DNA from: Pandoraea communis
GTDB taxonomy: Bacteria; Pseudomonadota; Gammaproteobacteria; Burkholderiales; Burkholderiaceae
Assembly: GCF_902459745.1 (NCBI RefSeq)
Contig: NZ_CABPSJ010000004.1
Span: forward strand, 620,001-684,000
DNA length: 64,000 nucleotides
Reading direction: 5' to 3'
Shown here: in pieces, positions 45,955 to 54,724 of the stretch
Position numbering within the stretch: the stretch's first letter is position 1
Layout: each line of letters opens with the position of its first letter
Position numbers and translations under genes: made by a program
The notes under the pieces: generated by a model
What the model was told of the DNA's origin: nothing
Databases searched by the model: none
What the model saw: the letters and a program-made list of their open reading frames with translations, nothing else

Positions 45955-46364
45955 GTACAGCGCTGGATGTTCCGGTGGCCATCGAGAACGGCACGCTGGG
46001 CAGGTTGGTCGTGGCACGTCTCAAACCGAATCAGGACCTGACGGAGAGCATCGAGGCGCTGTGCGCGGAGCATGGCATCTCGCGGGCCATCGTGCGCGGC
46101 GCGGTGGGGAGTCTGATTGACGCACGTCTGGCATTTCGCGCGGGTGACGGCTGGCGTGAGCAACTGGTGAGCGGCCCCGGCGTGGAAATCCTCAATGTGT
46201 TCGGCGAGGTGGATGTCCGGCCCGATGCCGCGCACACGCTGCCCATGCTGCACGGCATGGTGGCGGACACGGAGGGACGCATGTTCGCAGGACGCTTCGT
46301 GCGTGGCGGCAATCTGTCGTTCATCACGATCGAAGTGACGTTGCAGGAGTGGTTGCCCGCGTAG
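45951..46364 (+). CDS. PPC/DUF296-domain protein B
   Basis: A 137-residue PPC-domain protein: VVARLKPNQDLTESIEALCAEHGISRAIVRGAVGSLIDARLAF is the usual N-terminal half. In the second half the HxH and GGHL residues of protein A are reduced to MLHGMVAD and FAGRFVRGGN, so the putative metal site is incomplete. The ATG overlaps the stop of protein A. Tandem complete and degenerate paralogues suggest a hetero-oligomer. Confidence 0.8.
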   Translation: MSTALDVPVAIENGTLGRLVVARLKPNQDLTESIEALCAEHGISRAIVRGAVGSLIDARLAFRAGDGWREQLVSGPGVEILNVFGEVDVRPDAAHTLPMLHGMVADTEGRMFAGRFVRGGNLSFITIEVTLQEWLPA

Positions 46365-46393
46365 TCGCCGCCAGCGACGTGCCGCGTGAGGCG

Positions 46394-46422
46394 AATGGGG
46401 AGTCCGGGGACTCCCCATTTTT
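46394..46422 (+). terminator. Intrinsic terminator of the thiolase operon
   Basis: AATGGGGAGTCC (46394-46405) pairs with GGACTCCCCATT (46408-46419), followed by TTT (T-run 46418-46422). It ends the plus-strand operon and abuts the stop of the convergent hydrolase gene. Confidence 0.78.
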
Positions 46423-47201
46423 CAATGAGGTTGAGCGGCGGTTTCGCTGTCGCTTCGCAAGAAGGATTCGATCGCGGCGACCAGCGCGAGAGGCGTCTCG
46501 TTCATCGGGTAGTGGCCGGCGTTGCCGAGAACTTCGACGCTGGCGTGCACATAGCGTTGCAAGTACGTCTGCGTCATGAGTGCGGTGTTGAACGTCGGAT
46601 CGTTTTCGCCAATCAGCACCTTGACCGGCAGCGTGCTTTGAAGCGCATCGCTGAAGTCCGTGTCGGCCCAGGCGCGGAAATAGGCCGCGAATGCCTGTGC
46701 GGACGAATGCGCCGCCGAGTATTGCGCCTTCCATGCAATCCATGACGGCGGCAGACGCAGGCCCGTACTGCGCGCGATGATCGTCTTGCGATGGTCCAGC
46801 GATGTCGCCGCGTCTTCGAACAGCGCGCGCCGGGTGGCGTCGAACGGTACGCCGCCGCAGGGCACCGGGGCGACGGGCACGAGTTTGCGTATGCGGTGAG
46901 GGGCGAGGGCCGCGACCTTCTCGATGGCCATGCCGCCCATCGAATGGCCGATCAGGCTGAAGGTGGACAGACCGAGGGTATCGGCCAGATCGATGGTGTC
47001 CTGCGCGATCTCGGCGATCGTATAGGCGCCGGGGGTGTCGCGCATGCCGCCGTAGCCGCGGTAGTCCATAAAGACGTAACTGAACTCGTCATGTGACAAC
47101 CACGGTTCGCACTCATGAAATGAACGAGCGTCGCCGAACCAGCCATGCAGCACGATGACGGCATGCGGGCCGTGACCGGCGCGGTGATAGGTATTGGGCA
47201 T
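46422..47201 (-). CDS. Alpha/beta hydrolase
   Basis: A 259-residue esterase-like hydrolase. Oxyanion HG in VLHGWFGDA, nucleophile GHSMGG (Ser near residue 94), acid in LIGENDPTF and His in AGHYPMNE form a complete triad. Start at 47201 with GGAG six bases upstream; the frame to 47330 overlaps the divergent AraC promoter and is rejected. It is divergent from an AraC-type regulator (127-bp gap), which probably controls it. Substrate unknown. Confidence 0.88.
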   Translation of the reverse strand: MPNTYHRAGHGPHAVIVLHGWFGDARSFHECEPWLSHDEFSYVFMDYRGYGGMRDTPGAYTIAEIAQDTIDLADTLGLSTFSLIGHSMGGMAIEKVAALAPHRIRKLVPVAPVPCGGVPFDATRRALFEDAATSLDHRKTIIARSTGLRLPPSWIAWKAQYSAAHSSAQAFAAYFRAWADTDFSDALQSTLPVKVLIGENDPTFNTALMTQTYLQRYVHASVEVLGNAGHYPMNETPLALVAAIESFLRSDSETAAQPH

Positions 47202-47328
47202 TTTGACTCCGGGAGCGGGTGTTGAGACATCCGGCGCACGCAATGGCGGCCGGATAACGACGCTAATCGTAGTGACCCTGCGGCGTGCCCGATGCCGATG
47301 CCGGGTCGTTAGCTGTAGAATCCGGGCC

Positions 47329-48108
47329 ATGCGAAATACGCTGATCGATCCCTACGAACATTTGCCGCGAAGCGTGGTGGTCACGGCCAACGACTACCCG
47401 GCGGGACTCACATTTCCCGAGCATGCCCACGCGCGCGGGCAATTCGCGTTCGCGTCGCGAGGCTTGATTACGGTGTCGACGCCGCAGGGCCGGTGGTTCG
47501 TGCCGCCGCAACGTGCCTGCTGGGTACCTGCCGGTGTCTCGCACGCCATGACGATGAGCGGCCCGGTGACCATGCTCAATACCTTCGTGACGCCGCATGC
47601 CTCGGGGGCCGCCGGTTTGCCGGATCGCTGCTGCGTGTATGGGGTTTCGCCATTGCTCAGGCAGTTGCTGGAAGACGCCGTCGATCTGCCGCCGATGTAT
47701 GACGAAGACGCGCGCGACGGCAAACTCATGGCGTTGCTGATTGCCGAGATGGCCGCGATGCCGCGTCTGTCGTTACATGCGCCGCTGCCTGACGATGCGC
47801 AACTCGCAAGCGTTTGCCGGGCGGTATTCGCCGCGCCCTCGATGACGACCGGTCTCGACGAGGCGGCGGCCATGGCATCGATGAGCCGTCGCACATTCAC
47901 GCGCCGGTTTCGTGAGCAGACGGGCGTGAGTTTTGCCGAATGGCGTCAACAGGTCTGTTTGCTGGCCGCGATTGCGCGGCTGAACGACGGGCAATCCGTG
48001 ACGCGTGTCGCGCTCGATCTGGGGTATGGGAGTCCGAGCGCGTTCACGGCGGCGTTTCGCCATGTGCTGGGTGCGGTGCCCAGCCGGTATCTCGCGGGGT
48101 CGGATTGA
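47329..48108 (+). CDS. AraC-family transcriptional regulator
   Basis: A 259-residue regulator. The N-terminal cupin ligand domain has LTFPEHAHARGQFAFASRGLITV, and the C-terminal double HTH runs from about 160 (ASMSRRTFTRRFREQTGVSFAEWRQQVCLLAAIARL, then VTRVALDLGYGSPSAFTAAFRHVLGAVPSRYL). Start at MRNTLIDPYEH; the earlier frame overlaps the divergent hydrolase gene. Related to regulators such as NimR/YdeO-like cupin-AraC proteins. Confidence 0.92.
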   Translation: MRNTLIDPYEHLPRSVVVTANDYPAGLTFPEHAHARGQFAFASRGLITVSTPQGRWFVPPQRACWVPAGVSHAMTMSGPVTMLNTFVTPHASGAAGLPDRCCVYGVSPLLRQLLEDAVDLPPMYDEDARDGKLMALLIAEMAAMPRLSLHAPLPDDAQLASVCRAVFAAPSMTTGLDEAAAMASMSRRTFTRRFREQTGVSFAEWRQQVCLLAAIARLNDGQSVTRVALDLGYGSPSAFTAAFRHVLGAVPSRYLAGSD

Positions 48109-48130
48109 GCGCTTGCGATCTGTGAGATTC

Positions 48131-48161
48131 ATCGGGGCGCCTCGGATGAGTGCGCCCCGAT
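48131..48161. terminator. Hairpin between convergent araC-type gene and alaC
   Basis: ATCGGGGCGC (48131-48140) pairs with GCGCCCCGAT (48152-48161). On the plus strand it is followed by GGGTTTGTG, a weak T-run. It probably ends transcription from the AraC-type gene. Confidence 0.5.
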
Positions 48162-48192
48162 GGGTTTGTGCTGTCGCGTGTGAGGTCTCGGA

Positions 48193-49410
48193 TCAGGGAA
48201 CCGTAGGCTGCACCAGTCCGTCTTCACGGAACATGTGTTTGATGCCGCGTACCGCCTGACGAATGCGCGACTCGTTTTCGATCAACGCGAAGCGCACATA
48301 TTCGTCTCCGTACTCTCCGAAGCCGATACCCGGCGAGACCGAGACCTTGGCCTGCGCAAGCAGCTTCTTTGCGAATTCGAGCGAGCCGAGCGCGCGGTAC
48401 GGTTCCGGAATGCGCGCCCAGATGTACATCGACGCGCGCGGCAGATCGACCGCCCAGCCGGCTTCCGTCAATCCTTTGTAGAGCACATCGCGGCGGCGCT
48501 GATACTGGGCGCGAATCTCTTCGACGCACTGCTGATCGCCCTCGAGTGCGGCGATGGCCGCGACCTGCAAGGGCGTGAACGTGCCGTAGTCGTGATAGCT
48601 CTTGATGCGGGCGAGGGCAGAGACCAGATCGGCATTGCCGACCATGAAGCCGATGCGCCAGCCGGCCATGTTGTAGCTCTTCGAGAGCGTGAAAAATTCG
48701 ACGGCCACGTCCTTCGCGCCAGGCACCTGCATGATCGAGGGCGCTTTGTAGCCGTCGTAGACGATATCGGCGTAGGCCAGATCGTGCACCACGAGAATGT
48801 CGTGTTTGCGGGCCAGATCGACCACGCGCTCGAAGAATTCGAGTTCGACGCACTGTGCCGTGGGGTTCGACGGGAAGCCGAGAATCACCATCTTCGGCTT
48901 CGGATGGCTCTCGCGAATGCCGCGCTCGAGTTCGGTGAAGAAGTCGATGCCGGGTGTCATCGGCACGGAGCGGATGTTCGCCCCCGCGATGACCGCGCCG
49001 TAGATGTGGATCGGATACGATGGATTCGGCACGAGCACCGTGTCGCCCTGATCCAGCGTGGCGAGCATCAGGTGGGCGAGACCTTCCTTCGATCCGATGG
49101 TGACGATGGCTTCGCGCTCGGGATCGAGATCCACGTCATAGCGATCCTTGTACCAGCGCGTGATCGCGCGGCGCAGACGTGGAATGCCGCGCGAGGTCGA
49201 ATAACCGTGCGTGTCGGGGCGTTGTGCGACTTCGACGAGCTTGCTGACGATATGCGGCGGGGTCGCGCCATCGGGATTGCCCATCGACAGATCGATGATG
49301 TCCTCGCCACGGCGGCGTGCCGCCATCTTCAGCTCGGCGGTGATGTTGAAAACGTAGGGGGGAAGGCGATTGATGCGCGTAAAGCTGCGCGAGCTCTGGG
49401 AGCTGGACAT
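48193..49410 (-). CDS. alaC: Alanine transaminase (class I PLP aminotransferase)
   Basis: A 405-residue fold-type I aminotransferase. The PLP Lys lies in [33 protein letters not shown] and the [15 protein letters not shown] segment are typical of AlaC (pyruvate/glutamate to alanine/2-oxoglutarate). The start region [38 protein letters not shown] matches the family. Start at 49410; upstream residues to 49470 are non-conserved. Confidence 0.92.
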   Translation of the reverse strand: MSSSQSSRSFTRINRLPPYVFNITAELKMAARRRGEDIIDLSMGNPDGATPPHIVSKLVEVAQRPDTHGYSTSRGIPRLRRAITRWYKDRYDVDLDPEREAIVTIGSKEGLAHLMLATLDQGDTVLVPNPSYPIHIYGAVIAGANIRSVPMTPGIDFFTELERGIRESHPKPKMVILGFPSNPTAQCVELEFFERVVDLARKHDILVVHDLAYADIVYDGYKAPSIMQVPGAKDVAVEFFTLSKSYNMAGWRIGFMVGNADLVSALARIKSYHDYGTFTPLQVAAIAALEGDQQCVEEIRAQYQRRRDVLYKGLTEAGWAVDLPRASMYIWARIPEPYRALGSLEFAKKLLAQAKVSVSPGIGFGEYGDEYVRFALIENESRIRQAVRGIKHMFREDGLVQPTVP

Positions 49411-49589
49411 GGCAATCCTGGAACGTAAGCGCCCGGAACCGTCCGAGCGACGCCGGTGTGCTGGCCACACCGTGACGGCGACTTTAGCGCGGCGCGGCCC
49501 CCTTAGGCAAGCGTTTTTTTGCGCGACGCGGCGCGGAATCCGTCGGTTATGATGGGCGCCTCTTGAGTTCGCGCATACGAGGAATTTCG

Positions 49590-49919
49590 ATGGCGTATCT
49601 GTACCTGCTGGTGGCGATCGTGGCGGAGGTGATTGCGACGTCGGCGCTCAAGGCATCGGAGGGATTCACGCGGGTCGGGCCGGTGGTGCTGGTCGTCGTG
49701 GGTTACGGCGTGGCGTTCTACATGCTCTCGCTCACGCTGCGCACGATCCCCGTGGGCATCGCCTACGCGATGTGGTCGGGGCTGGGCATTGTGCTCATTT
49801 CGATAGCGTCGCGCGTGCTCTTCGGACAGAAGCTTGACGCGCCCGCCATGGTCGGCATGGCGCTCATCGTCGCGGGTGTTCTGGTGATGAATCTCTGGTC
49901 GAAATCGTCCGCACATTGA
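49590..49919 (+). CDS. Small multidrug resistance (SMR/EmrE-type) transporter
   Basis: A 109-residue, four-helix proton-coupled exporter. The essential membrane Glu is E13 ([13 protein letters not shown]); the helix-3 signature [13 protein letters not shown] closely follows EmrE. The extension to 49563 is not needed. Acts as an antiparallel dimer exporting cationic drugs or quaternary amines. It converges with rocD at a 12-bp gap. Confidence 0.93.
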   Translation: MAYLYLLVAIVAEVIATSALKASEGFTRVGPVVLVVVGYGVAFYMLSLTLRTIPVGIAYAMWSGLGIVLISIASRVLFGQKLDAPAMVGMALIVAGVLVMNLWSKSSAH

Positions 49920-49931
49920 CGGGCGTTGCCG

Positions 49932-51137
49932 TTACACGTCTGTCTCGGCCTCGGCCAGCACGGCCTTGAGCGCAGAGATGCAGGTGTCGATCTCGGCACG
50001 TTCGATGACGAGTGGCGGTGCGAGACGCAACACCGTCGCACGCGTTTCCTTCGCCAGTACGCGACGGCGCAGCATGCGCAGTGAGAGGTCGTGCGCATCG
50101 GCGCGTGCCGGATCGATTTCGATGCCGGCCCAGAGGCCGCGTCCTCGCACTTCGCGAATGAGGGGCGAGTGTATTGCGTGCAGTCGCGAGAGCAGGTATT
50201 CGCCCATTTCGGCACTTCTTCCCGGCAGGTCTTCGTCGGCCATGACGTCGAGCGCTTCCAGCGCGACGGTGGCGGCCAGTGCGTTGCCGCCGAAGGTCGA
50301 GCCGTGGCTGCCGGGCTCGAACAGGTCGATGATGTCGCGTCGTGCGACGAAGGCAGACACGGGCAGCAGGCCGCCGCCGAGGGCTTTGCCGAGCATGACG
50401 CCGTCGGGCACGATGTTCTCGTGTTGAAAGGCGAACCAGCGGCCGGTGCGCCCGAGTCCCGATTGGATTTCGTCGAGCAGCATGAGCACGTTTTGTTCGG
50501 TGCATAGCTGGCGCAGGGCACGCAGGAAACCGTCGGGCGGCAGCACGATGCCGCTTTCGCCCTGAATCGTCTCGAAGAGTACGGCGCAGGTGTAGGGCGT
50601 GATGGCGGCGCGCACCGCCTCGATATCTCCGAAGGGAACGCGGACAAATCCGGGAGCGAAGGGGCCGAAGTCGGCGCGATAGGCGGGTTCGGAGGAGAAG
50701 CCGACGATGGTGGTGGTGCGTCCGTGGAAGTTGCCGTCGGCGACGATGATTTCCGCCTGATCTGCGGGGATGCGTTTGACGCTGTAGCCCCAGCGACGGG
50801 CGGCCTTGATTGCCGTTTCGACGGCTTCCGCACCGGTGTTCATGGGTAGCGCGCCGCCGAGTGTCGTGAGGTCGCACAGACGTTCGAGAAAGGCGCCAAG
50901 CCGGTCGGTGTAAAAGGCACGGGAGACGACGGCGAGGCGTTGTGCCTGAGCGGTGAGCGCGGCGACCAGACGCGGATGCGCGTGGCCGTGGCTGACGGCG
51001 GAGTAGGCGCTCATCATGTCGAGATAGCGATTGCCGTCGACATCCCAGACCCAGACGCCTTTGGCGTGAGAAAGCACCACAGGAAGCGGTGCGTAGTTAT
51101 GGGCGCCAAAGCGTTGTTCGCGTTCGATTTCGTTCAT
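49932..51137 (-). CDS. rocD: Ornithine aminotransferase
   Basis: A 401-residue class III aminotransferase: ornithine + 2-oxoglutarate to glutamate semialdehyde + glutamate. Key blocks are HNYAPLPVVLSHAKGVWVWDVDGNRYLDMMSAYSAVSHGH, MNTGAEAVETAIKAARRW, ETIQGESGI, LLDEIQSGLGRTG and the PLP Lys in LGKALGGG. Start at MNEIEREQRF with GGAGGAG upstream. Similar to OAT rather than acetylornithine aminotransferase by the N-terminal block. Confidence 0.92.
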   Translation of the reverse strand: MNEIEREQRFGAHNYAPLPVVLSHAKGVWVWDVDGNRYLDMMSAYSAVSHGHAHPRLVAALTAQAQRLAVVSRAFYTDRLGAFLERLCDLTTLGGALPMNTGAEAVETAIKAARRWGYSVKRIPADQAEIIVADGNFHGRTTTIVGFSSEPAYRADFGPFAPGFVRVPFGDIEAVRAAITPYTCAVLFETIQGESGIVLPPDGFLRALRQLCTEQNVLMLLDEIQSGLGRTGRWFAFQHENIVPDGVMLGKALGGGLLPVSAFVARRDIIDLFEPGSHGSTFGGNALAATVALEALDVMADEDLPGRSAEMGEYLLSRLHAIHSPLIREVRGRGLWAGIEIDPARADAHDLSLRMLRRRVLAKETRATVLRLAPPLVIERAEIDTCISALKAVLAEAETDV

Positions 51138-51236
51138 GACGCGCTCCTCCACGCAAGTAGTCTAGATGCGAACGGGATGGAGCGCAAAGGGGGCATATCC
51201 CGAAGTGGCGCCAATGAAATTGGCATGCGTGTGCGC

Positions 51237-51242
51237 TATAAT
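51237..51242 (+). promoter_or_regulatory. Probable tRNA promoter (-10 TATAAT)
   Basis: A perfect TATAAT in the sequence GCGCTATAATTGCGG, 120 bp before the tRNA. The -35 region at 17-bp spacing (ATGAAA) is weak. No GCGC-rich discriminator is obvious. Confidence 0.45.
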
Positions 51243-51361
51243 TGCGGATTACTCGAATGTGATGCGCAAATGGCAGCGCGGGCAATTGCGATTCAGGCGC
51301 TTCACGACCTTCATCACATCGAGACCCGCCGGCAGCGACGCTCGGTCGCCGCCATCACGCA

Positions 51362-51438
51362 CTGCCCATAGCTCAGTTGGATAGAGCATCGGCCTTCTAA
51401 GCCGACGGTCGGGGGTTCGAATCCCTCTGGGCAGGCCA
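51362..51438 (+). tRNA. tRNA-Arg (anticodon UCU)
   Basis: 77 nt including encoded CCA. The acceptor stem CTGCCCA/TGGGCAG is 7/7 paired; position 8-9 is TA; the D-arm is GCTCAGTTGGATAGAGC. The anticodon stem GGC/GCC region holds loop CTTCTAA, reading UCU (Arg AGA/AGG). The T-arm is GGGGG-TTCGAAT-CCCTC. Discriminator G, then CCA at 51436-51438. tRNA 3' ends of this kind are common integration sites, and an integrase remnant lies 75 bp downstream. Confidence 0.97.
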
Positions 51439-51513
51439 GCAACGTCAAGGGCTTACGTTCGCCCGCTTCCATCGAGTCGCGTGTTCATCACACTTTCATC
51501 ACAGTGAGGACGC

Positions 51514-51588
51514 ATGGCGACTATCCGAAAGCTCGGCGCGAAATGGCAATGCCAAGTGCGAGAAAAGGGACACCGTGCCTCTGCGTGA
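51514..51588 (+). pseudogene. Remnant of a tyrosine-recombinase (phage/ICE integrase) gene
   Basis: Only 24 codons: MATIRKLGAKWQCQVREKGH and four more residues, then a stop. This is the characteristic N-terminal beta-strand region of tRNA-targeting integrases (MATIRKRG-x-KWQ-x-V-R-x-KG). It lies 75 bp downstream of tRNA-Arg on the same strand, the standard position for an integrase at an attachment site. Everything after codon 24, including the catalytic domain, is gone; the CLC gene end follows within 15 bp. Interpreted as a scar of an excised or decayed island. Confidence 0.72.
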
Positions 51589-51602
51589 GGCTGGAACGTG
51601 TC

Positions 51603-53366
51603 TTAATTCCGGCAGCAGTCCAATTCGCTCAATTGCACACAGGCGTCGAGCAAGGTGGACTTGTGAACCACGCCGAGCAACTGGCGGGTGTCGCCATCGA
51701 CGGCGGGAAGACGCTCGCCCTGATGCTGCATGAAGCGCTGGAGCGCGTCGGTCAGCGACATGTCCGGTGTGATGACTTGCAGGAATTCCTCGCGCAAGAC
51801 GTCGCGCGCGGTACGTCCTGTCATGTCGTTGCCCTTGTGCATCGCCGACGCGATGTCTTGCAACGCCACGACGCCAAGATACGTGCCGACGGCATCCACG
51901 ATATAAACGTACCTGACCGGATATTCCAGGAACACCTTGGAGATATCGTCGAACGTGGCGTCGAGCGTCAACACCGTTTCTGCTGGCCGGATCAGCTCAC
52001 GCATACGGATGCCGCGCAGCCGCAGACGAGCGCCTGCGTCGCGATGACGCTTGATGGTCACCTCGTACATCGACGCCTCGCCGCGCGAGCGCGCCACGAA
52101 ATATGCCACTACGCATGCCAGCATCAGCGGCAGTACCGCCTGATAGCTCAGCGTCATCTCGAAGATCATCAGGATTGCCATCAACGGGGCGCTCGTCGAG
52201 GCCGCCAGGAACGCCCCCATGCCGACCATCACATACGCAAACGGGCCGGATGTTGCCCCCGGCCACAACGTGTGGACCAGTGCTCCGACGAGATAGCCGA
52301 TGGCCGCGCCCACGAACAGCGTCGGTGTGAAGACGCCGCCGACCGCCCCGGAGCCGGTCGTCAGCGCGGTCGCGATCACCTTGAACACGAGAATCGTCAG
52401 AACCGTGCTCCACGCCCATTGGTCGTGCAACAGCGCGTTGACCACGCTATAGCCGTTGCCCCACACCTGCGGTACCCAGATCGACAGCAAGCCGACGCCG
52501 AGGCCACCCAGCGCCAGACGTAGCGGTAACGGAATCGACAGCCGCCGGAAGCCGCGCTTCGACACGTTCAGCAATCTCAGGAAGGGCGGGGACAGCGCAC
52601 CGCACAGCAGGCCCAGCGCCAGGAAGCACAGCACTTCGATGCCATAGATCGGCGGGAACGCCGGCATTTCGTACGCCGGCTTATAACCCGGTAGCTCCCG
52701 CATGGCGATGTTGGCCACGACGGACGCCACCAGAATCGGCCCGAAACTGCCCATGGCGATCGAGCCGATGACGATTTCGGTGACGAAGAAGGCACCCGCG
52801 ATCGGGGCGTTGTAAGCACTCGTCAGACCCGCTGCGGCGCCGCAGGCCACGAGAATGCGCAGGCGCGCAGGCTCGAAGTGAACGGCACGGCCCACCAGCG
52901 AAGACGCCAGCGCGGCGAGCTGCACCATCGAGCCTTCCCGGCCGATCGATCCGCCGGAGGCAATCGTGAACAGCGACGAGATGCTGCGCAGCAGGCTCTG
53001 ACGCACGGGCAGGCGTCCCTCGCCGAGCGTGACCGCTTCCATGTAGTCCGACGAGGCGCCTGACGGCACATGCCGGGCCCAGACGAGAAAACCGCCGGCG
53101 ATCAGGCCGCCAACGGTCGGGAAGGCGACGCGCAGGTACCAGGGAAGGCCCTCGGCCATCTCGACGAGCGACCCGCTGGTGTTGCCGGTCAGCCACCATT
53201 GCAGCCCGTGAATGCTCTCGCGAAACGCCAGCGTGGCCAGCGCGCCAAGCACGCCGCAAATGGCGGCCCACAGCAGCAGGGTGTGGTCCTCGGACGGGCG
53301 TAGCCAGCGTGTGGCGCGCAGCCGCCAGCGCAACAGCGTGACAAGTTTGTGATGCGAATGCGACAT
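51603..53366 (-). CDS. CLC-family chloride channel/transporter with two CBS domains
   Basis: A 587-residue membrane protein. The CLC core (about residues 25-435) shows the ion-pathway motifs SGGSIGREGSMVQLAA, with the gating Glu at E144, and GAVGGVFTPTLFVGAAIG. Ser replaces the usual Pro of GREGP. From about 455 two CBS domains follow (RPAETVLTLDATFDDISKVFLEYPVRYVYIVD and SLTDALQRFMQHQGERLPAVDG). Start at MSHSHHK; upstream residues to 53405 are not conserved. Its 3' end abuts the integrase remnant. Confidence 0.93.
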   Translation of the reverse strand: MSHSHHKLVTLLRWRLRATRWLRPSEDHTLLLWAAICGVLGALATLAFRESIHGLQWWLTGNTSGSLVEMAEGLPWYLRVAFPTVGGLIAGGFLVWARHVPSGASSDYMEAVTLGEGRLPVRQSLLRSISSLFTIASGGSIGREGSMVQLAALASSLVGRAVHFEPARLRILVACGAAAGLTSAYNAPIAGAFFVTEIVIGSIAMGSFGPILVASVVANIAMRELPGYKPAYEMPAFPPIYGIEVLCFLALGLLCGALSPPFLRLLNVSKRGFRRLSIPLPLRLALGGLGVGLLSIWVPQVWGNGYSVVNALLHDQWAWSTVLTILVFKVIATALTTGSGAVGGVFTPTLFVGAAIGYLVGALVHTLWPGATSGPFAYVMVGMGAFLAASTSAPLMAILMIFEMTLSYQAVLPLMLACVVAYFVARSRGEASMYEVTIKRHRDAGARLRLRGIRMRELIRPAETVLTLDATFDDISKVFLEYPVRYVYIVDAVGTYLGVVALQDIASAMHKGNDMTGRTARDVLREEFLQVITPDMSLTDALQRFMQHQGERLPAVDGDTRQLLGVVHKSTLLDACVQLSELDCCRN

Positions 53367-53558
53367 GGCCCTTTGCGGATTGATGCGGCGTGTGGCGCGA
53401 GCCACGGCCCGGTTGTCTCCCCATGCCCCCGTGTCGACGCATGGACGCTATTGTCGTCCGCGAGCAGAACCCGCGTTCCTCGCGCGACGCATTCGCCCGA
53501 TCTGAATAGCGAGACAGTCGCTGTCGGTGCGGCTCGCCGCGTGCGCCGTTGGCGGCGC

Positions 53559-54692
53559 TTACGCGTTGTACTGCACCACGCGGGTCAGCATGCTGCCGTC
53601 GTCCTGTACGCCGGCGGCTGGAATACGCACGCCCAGGCCGTCACCCCGGCCGGCGCTCGCCAGTCCGTCGTGCACCGCGCCCAGATCCTGCTCGGCCAGC
53701 GACTTCAGATGGTCATGAAATCCGTGGTACTCGGCGCTGACCACGTTGCGACGCGCGGCGGCGAAATGCAGCGTGACGGCTTGCGCCACGATGGTCGAAA
53801 AGCACTGTGGCGTGGACGTCACGCCTGCGGCCTGCGCTATTTCGTCGAGCGCGAGCCCCCCACTCACTCCGCCGCACAGTGTCAGGCAATACTGGAGATG
53901 GGAGACCGCCTGGGCCTGGAGCAGCGCTTTGAACTCGGCAAGGCGATGGGCTGCCTCGCACGCAATCACGGGCAGCGACGCATTGATTCGGCGCATACCG
54001 TCGATGTCGTCGAACGGCACAGGCGACTGGATGGCCGCCACGTTGACGCAGCGCAGATCGGCGATCCAATCGTCGCTCGTCGCGCTGTCGAGCTGATTGA
54101 CGCCGTCGACCCACAGCAGGCCGTCCGGGCCAAGGGCATTGCGCACTGTGGCGATGCGGGCCAGATCGTCCGCCCACGCCACGCCGCCGATCTTCATCTT
54201 GACGTGACGAAAGCCGCGCGAGCGGTACCCCGCGATTTCGTCGTGCAGCGCGGTGAGCGGATAGTCGTCCCGATACAGGGCACCGCTGGCGTAGGCCGGG
54301 GCGTCGGCGCTCTCGCCGCCAAGGGCTTGCCACAGCGGCATCTGCTGCGTACGGGCCCACGCGTCCCAGAGGGCTATGTCAAGGGCGCTGACGGCCGCAG
54401 CGCGCGCCCAGCCGTCGTCGGCGGGCAGCGCGGCGCACAGGCCAGCGGCCGCATCGCGCGGATGCGCGATCTCGCAGCCCGCCGCTAGCGGGGCCACCAC
54501 CCGACTCAGTTCGTCGAGCACCGAACGGCAGTCCGTATAGCGCGACCAGCCTTCGCCGATGCCCTGCACGCCGTCGGCGGTCTCGACGACAACTAGCGGC
54601 GCCTGACGCTCGCGCCAGCGGAATGCCGGATTCCAGGCCCGTCCGTCGAGCTGACGATGAAACGCCAGCACCGTCACACGTACGATCTTCAT
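53559..54692 (-). CDS. Enolase-superfamily protein (mandelate racemase/muconate lactonizing type) with altered metal ligand
   Basis: A 377-residue alpha/beta-barrel enzyme. The catalytic KxK is KMK (165-167). Metal-ligand positions read D196 (VDGVNQ), Q222 (AAIQSPVPF, where the family has Glu in EQP/EEP) and E246 (IACEAAH). The sixth-strand Lys of muconate lactonizing enzymes is also not seen (LQYCLTLCGG). The Gln codon is CAG, a one-base change from Glu. GGAGGG precedes ATG 54692. It follows the reductase gene by 32 bp and ends the ABC-transporter operon. It may be a dehydratase or racemase of an imino or amino acid. Confidence 0.87.
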   Translation of the reverse strand: MKIVRVTVLAFHRQLDGRAWNPAFRWRERQAPLVVVETADGVQGIGEGWSRYTDCRSVLDELSRVVAPLAAGCEIAHPRDAAAGLCAALPADDGWARAAAVSALDIALWDAWARTQQMPLWQALGGESADAPAYASGALYRDDYPLTALHDEIAGYRSRGFRHVKMKIGGVAWADDLARIATVRNALGPDGLLWVDGVNQLDSATSDDWIADLRCVNVAAIQSPVPFDDIDGMRRINASLPVIACEAAHRLAEFKALLQAQAVSHLQYCLTLCGGVSGGLALDEIAQAAGVTSTPQCFSTIVAQAVTLHFAAARRNVVSAEYHGFHDHLKSLAEQDLGAVHDGLASAGRGDGLGVRIPAAGVQDDGSMLTRVVQYNA

Positions 54693-54724
54693 GTTTGCCT
54701 GCCCTCCATCGCCGCTGCGCCGCG

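Noticed and set aside
51504-52523. 339-codon plus-strand frame starting near the integrase remnant
   Set aside because: It is a different frame from the integrase fragment and runs antisense to the CLC gene; no integrase motifs occur in it.
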